Shown here: positions 52,234 through 61,437 of the stretch, piece after piece
Layout: each line of letters begins with the position of its first letter
How positions within the stretch are numbered: position 1 is the stretch's first letter
Source: Roseiflexus sp034432635
Lineage (GTDB): Bacteria; Chloroflexota; Chloroflexia; Chloroflexales; Roseiflexaceae
Direction: 5' to 3'
Length of the DNA stretch: 64,000 nt
Assembly: GCA_034432635.1 (NCBI GenBank)
Contig: DAOUBK010000082.1
Location: 1 to 64,000 of the forward strand
The notes under the pieces: generated by a model
What the model was told of the DNA's origin: nothing
What the model saw: only the letters and a program-made list of their open reading frames with translations
Databases searched by the model: none
Made by a program: the position numbers and the translations under genes

Positions 52234-54087
52234 CTACCGCTCCTGTGAGACTTCCGCCACTGCCATCTGAGGCGTGTGCACCGGCACCCAGAAGGTGGCG
52301 CACGTCCCGCCTCCCGGCGCGCTGTCAATGCTCAACTCGCCTCCCATCAACCGGCAGTAGTGTTGACTGATCACCAACCCCAACCCCACCCCACGCTGCT
52401 CGCGCCCGATTTCCTCCTCCGCAATCGCAAACGGCGTGAACAGCGTCGCCATCCGCTCGTGCGCGATCCCCCTGCCCGTATCGCGCACCCAAAACCGCAG
52501 ACGCTGCCGCGCGCCCTCCAGCGCCTCACACGCCACCCTGATCTCCACCTCTCCATCCGTCGTGAACTTGACCGCATTGCTCATCAGGTTCAGCAACACC
52601 TGTCGCACCTTCGCTGCATCGCCCTGCACCATTCCGACTGTCTCCGTCCCCACCAGCGCCAGGCGATTCCGGTTGCGCCGCAGCAACGGTCGCACAACGG
52701 CGCTCACATCACGCACCATCTCCGCCACGTCAAACGCCACCTCGTGCAGCTCGGTCCGACCAGACTCGATCTGCGCCATCTCCAGCACATTGTTCGCCAG
52801 GTCCAGCAGGCGCCCGGTCGCCACCCGGATCGCCTCTAGGTCGATGCGCGTCTGCGCCAGACTCTGATGCTCGATTCCCGTCTCAAGCAGATGGCAATAC
52901 CCGGCAATCGCCATCAACGGAGTCCGGATCTCGTGGCTCATATGCGCCAGAAACGCACTCTTGGCGCGATTGCCCGCTTCAGCGGCATCCCGCGCAGCGA
53001 TCAGTTCCTGCTGCGCCGCCAGCAGGCGCTCGTTGTTGCGTTGCAGTTCTTCCCGAATCCGCCGCTCGGCGCTGATGTCGCGCCAGACGACCAGGCGTCC
53101 GTGGTACGCCTGGTGCGCATCGCATATCGGCTGAATGCGCACATCGAACCAGTATCGTTCAGTTCCGATCATCACCTCGATCTCGTCCGCCGCCTCGCGC
53201 ACCTCGCGGTATCGTTCGAGCACATCGGGCCAGCGCGCCAGCACGTCGCGCGCACGTTTGCCGACAATCTGTGATGGCGACAACCCGATGAGCGTAGCGG
53301 CAGCACGGTTGACCTCGACCACCCATCCATGCTCATCAATCGCCATCATCCCATCACGTATACTCTGCAACACCATATCGCGCACGATTGGGCGAATCTC
53401 GAACATGCGCAGCCGGAATAGACTCCAGGCGATCATCGCGAGTGACACGGTAAAGGCAAACGGTGTGAGATCGATCTTCCCCAATGGACTGACGCCTGAC
53501 AGATAGATGACATTACCGATCCAGGGCGCTGCGACCCCCAGGACAAGAGCACCGATCTGGTAATAGAAACGTTGTGGTGTTCTCCAGATCAAGCGGATGA
53601 TAAAAAACGTTCCGGTAAGCAGGCAGAGGTAGGCGTGTGTGGTGTGGACCCAGAACCAGAAACCATATGTTGCGTCAAAGATGGTCAGAAAGCCATCCCT
53701 GCGGAGAATGATCGACTGCCAGAACAATTGGTGGACATCATTTGTGAGGATGATGATCATCGTCAGCGCTGGAACGATGCCCAGAAGCCAGACCCGACGG
53801 CGGTCGAGCCAGGGGAACGAGCCGGTATACTCGGCGGCAAACCAGAGCCACGTGATCGGAGCAATGACAATACCGGCATACTCAAGTCTGACCCACCACA
53901 AAATCGTCGAGAGTGTCAGACTGCTCAATTCCATTGCATACCCACACGACCAGACTGCCAGACTGAAGCCCATCAGACTCAGCGGCAACGCTCCGGGCAT
54001 TGATCGACGTTGCCAGGCATAGCCGGCGATGCTCAGCGCCACGATACCGAGCATTAGCAAGAGGAGGGAGGCAACGCTGAAACTCAT
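52234..54087 (-). CDS. 7TM-PAS sensor histidine kinase
   Basis: 617 residues. Residues 1-225 form seven membrane helices of the histidine kinase N-terminal 7TM type (WWVRLEYAGIVIAPITWLWF is typical). A PAS domain covers about 235-345 (MMAIDEHGWVVEVNRAAATL, FDVRIQP), then a coiled coil. HisKA has FLAHMSHEIRTPLMAIAGY with H385, and HATPase has NLMSNAVKFTTDGEVEI and WVRDTGRGIAHERM with GVGLGLVISQHYCRLMGG. AAGGAG precedes the ATG. No response regulator is adjacent, so the partner is unknown. Confidence 0.93.
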   Translation of the reverse strand: MSFSVASLLLLMLGIVALSIAGYAWQRRSMPGALPLSLMGFSLAVWSCGYAMELSSLTLSTILWWVRLEYAGIVIAPITWLWFAAEYTGSFPWLDRRRVWLLGIVPALTMIIILTNDVHQLFWQSIILRRDGFLTIFDATYGFWFWVHTTHAYLCLLTGTFFIIRLIWRTPQRFYYQIGALVLGVAAPWIGNVIYLSGVSPLGKIDLTPFAFTVSLAMIAWSLFRLRMFEIRPIVRDMVLQSIRDGMMAIDEHGWVVEVNRAAATLIGLSPSQIVGKRARDVLARWPDVLERYREVREAADEIEVMIGTERYWFDVRIQPICDAHQAYHGRLVVWRDISAERRIREELQRNNERLLAAQQELIAARDAAEAGNRAKSAFLAHMSHEIRTPLMAIAGYCHLLETGIEHQSLAQTRIDLEAIRVATGRLLDLANNVLEMAQIESGRTELHEVAFDVAEMVRDVSAVVRPLLRRNRNRLALVGTETVGMVQGDAAKVRQVLLNLMSNAVKFTTDGEVEIRVACEALEGARQRLRFWVRDTGRGIAHERMATLFTPFAIAEEEIGREQRGVGLGLVISQHYCRLMGGELSIDSAPGGGTCATFWVPVHTPQMAVAEVSQER

Positions 54088-54211
54088 ACGACTCCTTGCG
54101 TCGAGAAGGAAGCGAAGACAAATACGTTGTAACGAGAGCGTATGACCATCTCCCGCACAGAGAACCGGTACTCAGGAACGAATCTTCAAATCACTTGAGA
54201 GGATTGTACCC

Positions 54212-54240
54212 TTGACATATTTCCAATCTGTTTCCACAAT
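54212..54240 (+). promoter_or_regulatory. Promoter for the phosphatase-fold gene
   Basis: TTGACA (54212-54217) and CACAAT (54235-54240) are 17 bases apart. The consensus -35 is the best in the window. Confidence 0.65.
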
Positions 54241-54293
54241 GATGACAATCGGATCATTACACTGGCGCTTCACGAGCCATTGTTGTTATTACG

Positions 54294-55133
54294 ATGAACA
54301 CACCGCTGATTGTGATTGTTGGCGCCGCTGATACGGGGCGTGCACCACTGACTGCCGCTCTTCTCCGGTGTATGCTGGTTCAACGCTCTACCGATGCACG
54401 CGTTGAGTCGGCGGGGGTGCTAGGGCACGACAACGACCCTGCAAGTCCCGACGTGCTCGCTGTTGCCGATCACCTGTCGCTCGATCTCAGCACCCACCGC
54501 GCGCGCACGCTGAGCGCAGACCTGGTCGATACAGCATCGCTGCTGCTGGCAATCGATCGCGGAACCGCGCGGGTTGCGCGTCTACGTTTTCCACAGACGG
54601 AAGCACGCATCCATACGCTGGGTGAACTTGCCGGACGCAACCGGGATATTCCCGATCCGTTCAAGATGCAGATCGGTCCCTGGTTGATCTACGCTCAGGA
54701 GATCGAGCGTCTGCTCCAGCAGGCGCTTCCGCGTATCCTTGCCTTTCTACCAGAGGTCCCGACTACTCTGCCAGACAGCGAATCTCGGCCTTCGTTGCCG
54801 GTTGTGGCAGAAGAACGGCGCGCAGCGGCTGAACGCACTGCCCAACTCCTCGACCTGATGACGCACATGCCGGGTATTGTCGAGTGGAACGCAGCGTGTG
54901 AACAGATCGAGACCACGATTGCGCTCGCTCAGACACTCTCAGCTGGGGCATCCGACCTGGTTGCCGCATATGGAGCGCTGTTGCGCGCTGCGCTCACGCT
55001 GATGCCGTCTGTGCCCACTACGGCGCATCTGGCTGCGCTGCGCGATGCCATTGCACGGCTCGAACAACCCATCACGTCAGAGGATGTCAGCAATCTATCG
55101 GCACGTCTCGGCACGTGGTCGGCGCTGGCGTGA
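54294..55133 (+). CDS. Low-molecular-weight phosphatase-fold protein lacking the catalytic cysteine
   Basis: 279 residues. The first 150 match low-molecular-weight protein-tyrosine phosphatase or arsenate-reductase folds: IVIVGAADTGRAPLTAALLR stands where family members have CTGNTCRSPM, VESAGVLG follows, THRARTLSADLVDTASLLLA is the conserved second block, and RDIPDPFKM carries the Asp-Pro acid loop. The nucleophile Cys is replaced by Gly, and R is followed by Ala instead of Ser. A helical C-terminal ~125 residues, not found in the enzymes, follows. Probably a binding or sensing protein without phosphatase activity. No Shine-Dalgarno is seen. Confidence 0.8.
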   Translation: MNTPLIVIVGAADTGRAPLTAALLRCMLVQRSTDARVESAGVLGHDNDPASPDVLAVADHLSLDLSTHRARTLSADLVDTASLLLAIDRGTARVARLRFPQTEARIHTLGELAGRNRDIPDPFKMQIGPWLIYAQEIERLLQQALPRILAFLPEVPTTLPDSESRPSLPVVAEERRAAAERTAQLLDLMTHMPGIVEWNAACEQIETTIALAQTLSAGASDLVAAYGALLRAALTLMPSVPTTAHLAALRDAIARLEQPITSEDVSNLSARLGTWSALA

Positions 55134-55156
55134 TCAACCGATCCTTCACATCTTGT

Positions 55157-55185
55157 TCGACAATCGTTACTCCTTGCGTTATAAT
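55157..55185 (+). promoter_or_regulatory. Promoter for the succinate dehydrogenase operon
   Basis: TCGACA (55157-55162) and a perfect TATAAT (55180-55185) have a 17-base spacer. The leader to ATG 55456 is about 264 bases. Confidence 0.7.
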
Positions 55186-55197
55186 GCAAAGGAGTTC

Positions 55198-55356
55198 GTG
55201 AAACTCTTCCCAGAGATTATCGAGATACTCTTCCCGACGCCTGGGTTGGATATTCTGACCCGACCTGATGCAGCGAGAGCGAGAGTGTCTATGACCGTGC
55301 AATTCTGGCTCTTTGGTCGTCACCCGCCATTGTTGCTGCGTCTGGCGGACGCCTGA
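55198..55356 (+). CDS. Candidate 52-residue ORF in the sdh leader
   Basis: GTG 55198 follows AAAGGAGTTC, with short spacing. The frame runs VKLFPEIIEILFPTPGLDIL to LLLRLADA with a hydrophobic C-terminus, and ends 99 bases before the cytochrome b start. It lies wholly inside the predicted leader transcript. It is not a known Sdh subunit. Support is weak; a chance ORF is as likely. Confidence 0.3.
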   Translation: MKLFPEIIEILFPTPGLDILTRPDAARARVSMTVQFWLFGRHPPLLLRLADA

Positions 55357-55455
55357 TCCCTTCTTTTCTTGCTCAAACAACCGGGCTTGCGCCCGCAAGA
55401 TCCAGAATATGCCCTTTATCGTACCAGGTATCAGAATTTGCTGGAAGGACGAGAT

Positions 55456-56136
55456 ATGGCAGCAGCATTGACACTGTATCGCACAACGATCGGTAAAAAA
55501 GCAGTGATGGCGATCACCGGATTCATCGGTTATGGTTTCGTCATCCTGCACATGATCGGCAATCTCAAGATTTTCGAGGGCGCCGAAGGGTTCAACGAGT
55601 ATGCTCACTTCCTGCGCACGGTCGGGTATCCGCTGGTGCCGGAACGCGGCTTGCTCTGGATCCTGCGCATCATCCTGCTGGCATCGGTGATTCTGCATGT
55701 TGTCGCCGCCATCCAGTTGACACGGCTCGATTGGGCAAGTCGTCCCAGGGGCTACCGCGAAACACGTCGCAAACAGGCATCATTCGCTTCACTGACCCTG
55801 CGCTGGGGCGGTTTGGCGATCTTTCTCTTCATTGTGTACCATCTGGCGCACTTCACGTTCGGGTTGGGCATTCCCAACTTCGGCGGGCACGAAACCGCCT
55901 ACCAGAATGTTGTCGCCGGGTTCTCGAATCCGATCAATGTCGTGATCTATATCGCTGCGGTCGGCGCGCTCGGAATGCACCTATACCACGGCGTCTGGAG
56001 CATGTTCCAGACTCTTGGGTTGAATGGGCCGCGCACCGATGGATTCTGGCGCGGACTGGCGACCCTCTCCGGCATTCTGCTGTTTCTCGGTTTTTCGACA
56101 GTACCGATCGCAGTTATTACCGGTATCGTGCGCTGA
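55456..56136 (+). CDS. sdhC: Succinate dehydrogenase/fumarate reductase cytochrome b subunit
   Basis: 226 residues with five membrane helices, the single-subunit (type B, Bacillus/Wolinella) cytochrome b. It has IGKKAVMAITGFIGYGFVIL, HMIGNLKIFEGAEGFNEYAH, IVYHLAHFTFG and LGMHLYHGVWSMFQTLGLNG, supplying His ligands for two hemes. It anchors SdhA/B and transfers electrons with menaquinone. GGAAGG precedes the ATG. Flavoprotein and iron-sulfur genes follow in order. Confidence 0.93.
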   Translation: MAAALTLYRTTIGKKAVMAITGFIGYGFVILHMIGNLKIFEGAEGFNEYAHFLRTVGYPLVPERGLLWILRIILLASVILHVVAAIQLTRLDWASRPRGYRETRRKQASFASLTLRWGGLAIFLFIVYHLAHFTFGLGIPNFGGHETAYQNVVAGFSNPINVVIYIAAVGALGMHLYHGVWSMFQTLGLNGPRTDGFWRGLATLSGILLFLGFSTVPIAVITGIVR

Positions 56137-56192
56137 CGTGGGAAAGAGGTGCAACGCCTTATGGTTGAAGCACACTAGAAAAGGGAAAGTCC

Positions 56193-58163
56193 ATGACCAC
56201 CACCGACACCAGACCGACAACGATTCGGCCTGCAACGGAATATCTCGATCCAAAACTCAACTCAAAAGTACCCGAAGGTCCCATTGAGCGCAAATGGGAA
56301 CGGCATAAATTCGAGATGAAACTCGTCAGCCCGACCAATCGGCGACGTTATACCATCATTGTCGTCGGGTCTGGTCTGGCGGGTGCCTCGGCAGCAGCGA
56401 CGCTGGCGGAAGCCGGGTACAATGTGAAATGTTACACCTACCATGACAGTCCGCGTCGTGCGCACAGCATTGCTGCCCAAGGCGGTATCAACGCTGCCAA
56501 GAACTACCGCAACGATGGCGATAGTGTTTTCCGCCTGTTCTACGATACGGTCAAGGGCGGCGACTTTCGCGCGCGCGAGGCGAATGTCTATCGCCTGGCA
56601 GAAGTGAGCATGGCGATCATCGATCAGTGTGTCGCGCAGGGTGTACCGTTCGCCCGCGAGTATTCCGGTTATCTCGATAATCGTTCTTTCGGCGGCGCAC
56701 AGGTGGCACGCACCTTCTACGCTCGCGGGCAGACGGGTCAGCAACTGCTGCTCGGCGCATATCAGGCGCTCAGTCGCCAGATTGGTTTGGGGCAGATCAA
56801 GATGTTCTCGCGCACCGAAATGCTCGACCTAGTGATTGTCGACGGGCGGGCGCGCGGCATTGTGACACGCGATATGGTGACGGGCAAGATCGAGTCGCAC
56901 GTCGCTGATGCAGTGGTGCTGGCAACCGGTGGATATTCGAACGTCTTTTACCTCTCGACCAACGCCAAAGCGTGCAATGCGACAGCAATCTGGCGCGCTC
57001 ATCGACGCGGCGCCTTCTTCGGCAATCCCTGCTTCACCCAGATCCATCCGACCTGTATTCCGGTCAGTGGCGATCACCAGAGCAAATTGACCCTCATGTC
57101 AGAGTCGCTGCGGAACGACGGGCGGGTGTGGGTGCCGAAGACGCCGGGTGATAAGCGCCCGCCGAGTTCGATCCCCGAAGATGAGCGCGACTATTACCTG
57201 GAGCGCAGGTACCCCAGTTATGGCAACCTGGCGCCACGTGATATTGCATCACGCGCGGCGAAGCAGGTCTGCGACGAGGGGCGCGGCGTCGGTCCTGGCG
57301 GGCTTGGTGTGTATCTCGACTTCTCCGATGCAATCAAGCGCCTCGGCAGGAAGGTGATCGAGGAACGCTACGGCAACCTGTTCGAAATGTACGAACGGAT
57401 CACGGGCGAGAACCCGTATGAGACCCCTATGCGCATCTACCCGGCGGTGCACTATACCATGGGTGGGTTGTGGGTCGATTACAACCTGATGAGCACCATT
57501 CCTGGTCTGTTCGTCATCGGTGAGGCGAATTTCTCCGACCACGGCGCCAACCGGCTGGGCGCTTCGGCGCTGATGCAGGGGCTGGCAGATGGGTATTTCA
57601 TTCTACCGTACACGATCGCCGATTACCTGGCTTCTACCAAACTGCCGAAGGTTGACACGACGCACGTCGCTTTCCGTGAAACGGAAGCGGAAGTCACCGA
57701 CCGCACCAAACGCCTGCTCAACACACAAGGCACACGCACGGTCGATATGTTCCACCGCGAACTTGGCAAGATCATGTGGGACTACTGCGGTATGGCGCGC
57801 AACGAGGCGGGACTGAAGCACGCGCTCGAGGTTATTCCAGAACTGCGTGAGCGGTTTTGGCGCGAAGTGAAGGTGCCCGGCGAGGGGAACGACATCAATC
57901 AGGAACTGGAAAAAGCCGGGCGCGTGGCTGACTTTATGGAACTTGCCGAACTGATGTGCATCGATGCGCTCCATCGCGATGAGTCGTGCGGTGGTCACTT
58001 CCGTGAAGAACATCAGACGGAGGACGGCGAAGCAGAGCGCGACGATGAAAACTTTGCGTATGTGGCAGCCTGGGAGTTCACCGGTCTGGGTACGAAACCG
58101 GTGCTGCACAGGGAACCATTGCACTTCGAATACGTCAAGCCAACTGTTCGCAGTTATAAGTAA
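56193..58163 (+). CDS. sdhA: Succinate dehydrogenase/fumarate reductase flavoprotein subunit
   Basis: 656 residues. FAD-binding motif TIIVVGSGLAGASAAATLAE, covalent-FAD histidine in RRAHSIAAQGGINAAKNYRN, active-site HPTCIP, GDHQSKLTLMSESLRNDGRV, and MGGLWVDYNLMSTIPGLFVI with GEANFSDHGANRLGASALMQ. It oxidises succinate to fumarate in the TCA cycle or reverses this. It is the long form that pairs with type B cytochrome b. The neighbours on both sides confirm the operon. Confidence 0.96.
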   Translation: MTTTDTRPTTIRPATEYLDPKLNSKVPEGPIERKWERHKFEMKLVSPTNRRRYTIIVVGSGLAGASAAATLAEAGYNVKCYTYHDSPRRAHSIAAQGGINAAKNYRNDGDSVFRLFYDTVKGGDFRAREANVYRLAEVSMAIIDQCVAQGVPFAREYSGYLDNRSFGGAQVARTFYARGQTGQQLLLGAYQALSRQIGLGQIKMFSRTEMLDLVIVDGRARGIVTRDMVTGKIESHVADAVVLATGGYSNVFYLSTNAKACNATAIWRAHRRGAFFGNPCFTQIHPTCIPVSGDHQSKLTLMSESLRNDGRVWVPKTPGDKRPPSSIPEDERDYYLERRYPSYGNLAPRDIASRAAKQVCDEGRGVGPGGLGVYLDFSDAIKRLGRKVIEERYGNLFEMYERITGENPYETPMRIYPAVHYTMGGLWVDYNLMSTIPGLFVIGEANFSDHGANRLGASALMQGLADGYFILPYTIADYLASTKLPKVDTTHVAFRETEAEVTDRTKRLLNTQGTRTVDMFHRELGKIMWDYCGMARNEAGLKHALEVIPELRERFWREVKVPGEGNDINQELEKAGRVADFMELAELMCIDALHRDESCGGHFREEHQTEDGEAERDDENFAYVAAWEFTGLGTKPVLHREPLHFEYVKPTVRSYK

Positions 58164-58256
58164 GCATCTGGCGCGAGCGCGGGGAGTATGTGCCACACTG
58201 GAGAAGAAGTGGTGCGCCTCCCTGCGCCGGAACGCCCTGGAGATAGAGAGAATGCT

Positions 58257-59006
58257 ATGAACCTTACACTTCACGTCTGGCGGCAGAAGAACGCCCAATC
58301 AGAAGGACGATTCGTGACCTACCAGGCGAAGAATATCATTCCCGACATGTCGTTCCTGGAGATGCTCGATGTGGTGAACCAGGAACTGATTCTGAAGGGT
58401 GAGGAGCCAATCGCCTTCGAACACGACTGCCGCGAAGGGATCTGCGGATCGTGCGGCATGGTTATCAACGGCTACCCCCACGGCGGTCATCGGGGAACAA
58501 CTGCCTGTCAGTTGCATATGCGCCACTTCAAGGACGGCGATGTGATTACGATCGAACCATGGCGGGCGCGCGCCTTTCCGGTGATGAAAGACCTGATTGT
58601 GGATCGCTCGGCATTCGACCGTATCATTCAGGCAGGCGGCTTCATTTCTGCAAACACCGGCGTGGCGCAGGATGCGAATACTATTCTGGTGCCCAAGCAG
58701 AATGCGGAAGCGGCGATGGATGCAGCCGCGTGTATCGGGTGTGGCGCGTGCGTGGCGGCTTGCCCCAATGCTTCGGCTATGCTTTTCACCGCGGCGAAGA
58801 TCACTCACCTCGGTCTGCTGCCGCAGGGTCAACCCGAACGCTACACCCGTGTTGTGCGGATGGTCGAGCAGATGGATCGGGAGGGGTTCGGCGGGTGCAC
58901 CAACATTGGTGAGTGCACCGCTGCCTGCCCAAAGGAAATCCCACTCGATGTCATTGCACGGATGAACCGCGATCTGCTGGCGGCGAAGATCAAAGGGGTG
59001 AATTAG
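58257..59006 (+). CDS. sdhB: Succinate dehydrogenase/fumarate reductase iron-sulfur subunit
   Basis: 249 residues from ATG 58257 (MNLTLHVWRQKNAQSEGRF). The 2Fe-2S ligands are in HDCREGICGSCGMVINGYP and GTTACQLHM. The C-terminal clusters are in CIGCGACVAACPNASAMLF and FGGCTNIGECTAACPKEIPL. Together these carry 2Fe-2S, 4Fe-4S and 3Fe-4S centres between the flavin and the quinone. A terminator follows within 12 bases. Confidence 0.95.
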   Translation: MNLTLHVWRQKNAQSEGRFVTYQAKNIIPDMSFLEMLDVVNQELILKGEEPIAFEHDCREGICGSCGMVINGYPHGGHRGTTACQLHMRHFKDGDVITIEPWRARAFPVMKDLIVDRSAFDRIIQAGGFISANTGVAQDANTILVPKQNAEAAMDAAACIGCGACVAACPNASAMLFTAAKITHLGLLPQGQPERYTRVVRMVEQMDREGFGGCTNIGECTAACPKEIPLDVIARMNRDLLAAKIKGVN

Positions 59007-59017
59007 CCCTGTCTATC

Positions 59018-59053
59018 AAAGGGAGAGACACAGTGCAGCGCCTCTCCCTTTTT
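59018..59053 (+). terminator. Rho-independent terminator of the sdh operon
   Basis: AAAGGGAGAG (59018-59027) pairs with CTCTCCCTTT (59042-59051) around a 14-base loop, followed by TTCCTCT. It ends the sdh operon, and lies immediately before the ATG of the DNA methyltransferase. Confidence 0.8.
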
Positions 59054-59061
59054 CCTCTACG

Positions 59062-61437
59062 ATGCCTGCTCCTGATCGGCAGCGTTTTCCATCGAGGATA
59101 GTCGAACGCCTGTCTGATGCCTGCGATGCGATTGCAGCGGGACTGGACAGCCTGTCGGACGATGAGCGCCGCCGGAGTGCTGCGCTCACCCTGGCACGGT
59201 TGATGTTCCTGTCGTTCTGCCGTGCCTGGAAGTACTGTCGGAATGCTGCACCGCTTCCGTTTGCAGGCGTCGATCCAACCAACACCAATCTGCTCCTCGC
59301 ACAACTGCCGGGGAGCATCATCGAACTGCACCATCATCCCTGCCCGAACGACGCTGCCCTACACCGGGCAATGATGATCCTCAACGAGTTGCCCTGGCAT
59401 AACGATGAGGTTTCTGCTGCCATACTCACGCCGGCACTGATCGGGCATGTTTTCGAACGTTATGTCGAGCGTAAGCGGCGTGGCATCTACTACACCGGCG
59501 ATGATGTCACCACCTACATTGCGACACGCACGATTGTCCCGCGTCTGCTGGAGATGCTCGCGCCGGAAGCAGAACGCATAGTGACCGACCTCATCCGCCG
59601 CAACCCGGCGCGTTATCTTCCCGCTGCCCTTCAATACGGCGTCGAACAGCCTCTGCCTCCCGCCGTCTCAGCCGGTCTCACGGATGTTGCCCGACGAACC
59701 CTATGGGACATCGCCGCGCCGGACGAATACGCTCTGCCCGGTGAAACCTGGCGCGATGTCATCATCCGGCGTAACTGCCTGAACAAAACCGTGGCTGCAC
59801 TCCATTTCGGCGTCATCGATCCGCCGCAGATCGTAACCCATAACCTCGACCTGATCCGTCTGATGTGCGATCTGTGCGCTGAATGGGAAGCCTCGCGCCT
59901 GGATGAACTCGATACAGCGTTGACGAGTCTGACGGTGCTCGACCCCACCTGCGGTTCAGGAGCGTTTCTCTGTGCAGCGTTCGATCTGCTGGCACAACTG
60001 ATACGCATCGTTGCCGGGCGTCGCAACGCCGAAAGCGTTCTACCCGTCCCTGTCGGACAGCGGCTACGCGCGATCATCGAACACACCCTGTACGGCGTCG
60101 ATGTGATGCCAGAAGCGGTGGAAATCTGCCGCATGAGCCTCTGGTTGCGATGTGTAGCGTTTGCCGACGATCCCGATCATCTGCGCGACCTGCGGTTCAA
60201 CATCCGCACCGGCGACGCGCTGACCGGCACACTTCACCAACCAGATAACGCGACATCTGCGGATGCTTCCTGCCATCAGCAAGCATTGCACTGGAGCACG
60301 GTATTTCCAGACGTGCTGAACAGCGGCGGTTTCGATGTGGTCATCGGCAACCCGCCATACGTCGTACGTAGCGGGTTGTCGTCCGATCCGGCGCTGCGCG
60401 AGTATCAGACAGCGGCAACCGACAACCTGTATGCGCTGGTGATCGAGCGTGCCCTGCACCTGTTGCGTTCACAAGGGTGGCTCGGCATGATCGTACCGGT
60501 CGCCTCGGTTGCAACCGAGAGCATGAAGCCGTTGCAACACCTGTATGCGCCATTGCGTCAATGGCACAGCCACTACGCAGTGCGGCCGGGGAAACTCTTC
60601 CCACATGTTGACATGAATCTGACGATTACTATCATCCAGAAGACGCTGGCGCCAGGTGAGCGCTACGTCAGTAGATACCGACGGTTTCGCGCCTGTGAGC
60701 GCCCGCATCTATTCGACACCCTTGGGTACACGCCGCTGCCCCTTCTCGAAGAGTTGAATGGCACGCTGCCCAAACTCGGTTCGACATTAGAGATTCGGTT
60801 GTTGCAGCGTATGCTGGCGCACGGACGCCGTGTCCGCGACTATGTAACACCTGATGGTGTGACCATCTACTATCACTCTGGCGGTCGTTACTGGCGTAAG
60901 GCGCTGCCGGAAAAACTCTCGTCGCACTACAAACCGTTGCCGGTCGAGGCAAGTATTGCACCGATCGTGCTGGCGCTGCTCAACAGCCACCTTTTCTACT
61001 GGTACTGGATTGCATTTTCGAACTGTATGGATGTAGTTGCGCGGGATGTCCTGGAGTTTCCGGTGTTTCGGTTGGAGGCAATCGATCCGGCGCCATTTAC
61101 CAGCCTGGTGGCGCACCTGCTAGCGCTGTACCGCGAGGGGTCCACGACGCGCGCGCGCCGCGGTGCACGCATCCAGACCAGCGAAACAACCATCGATGCG
61201 CGGCGCGCGCGCGGGGTCACTGTCGCTATCGATCGCCTGCTGGCGCACCACTATGGCTTCGATGACGAAGAACTCGATTTCGTGCTGAGTTATGATCTGA
61301 AGTATCGATTGGGACAGAACGGTCGTCTTACCGCCGATCGTGCATCAGATGACGCAACGCACCGCGTGTATCGACGACACACCGTGCAAGGCGCGCCACC
61401 CGTTGCCAGTCGTATGCCGAATGATCCGTCACAATGA
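59062..61437 (+). CDS. Eco57I-like N6-adenine DNA methyltransferase
   Basis: 791 residues. SAM motif I is LTVLDPTCGSGAFLCAAFDL, the catalytic motif IV is FDVVIGNPPYVV, and motif X-like HVFERYVERKRRGIYYTGDD comes before motif I, the Eco57I/PglX-like order. VDVMPEAVEICRMSLWLR is also typical. A C-terminal target-recognition-like region follows. No nuclease motif is recognised, and no restriction partner, BREX or Pgl gene is adjacent. The ATG lies 8 bases after the sdh terminator without a ribosome-binding site. The last 110 bases overlap the sugar dehydrogenase gene on the other strand. Confidence 0.85.
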   Translation: MPAPDRQRFPSRIVERLSDACDAIAAGLDSLSDDERRRSAALTLARLMFLSFCRAWKYCRNAAPLPFAGVDPTNTNLLLAQLPGSIIELHHHPCPNDAALHRAMMILNELPWHNDEVSAAILTPALIGHVFERYVERKRRGIYYTGDDVTTYIATRTIVPRLLEMLAPEAERIVTDLIRRNPARYLPAALQYGVEQPLPPAVSAGLTDVARRTLWDIAAPDEYALPGETWRDVIIRRNCLNKTVAALHFGVIDPPQIVTHNLDLIRLMCDLCAEWEASRLDELDTALTSLTVLDPTCGSGAFLCAAFDLLAQLIRIVAGRRNAESVLPVPVGQRLRAIIEHTLYGVDVMPEAVEICRMSLWLRCVAFADDPDHLRDLRFNIRTGDALTGTLHQPDNATSADASCHQQALHWSTVFPDVLNSGGFDVVIGNPPYVVRSGLSSDPALREYQTAATDNLYALVIERALHLLRSQGWLGMIVPVASVATESMKPLQHLYAPLRQWHSHYAVRPGKLFPHVDMNLTITIIQKTLAPGERYVSRYRRFRACERPHLFDTLGYTPLPLLEELNGTLPKLGSTLEIRLLQRMLAHGRRVRDYVTPDGVTIYYHSGGRYWRKALPEKLSSHYKPLPVEASIAPIVLALLNSHLFYWYWIAFSNCMDVVARDVLEFPVFRLEAIDPAPFTSLVAHLLALYREGSTTRARRGARIQTSETTIDARRARGVTVAIDRLLAHHYGFDDEELDFVLSYDLKYRLGQNGRLTADRASDDATHRVYRRHTVQGAPPVASRMPNDPSQ

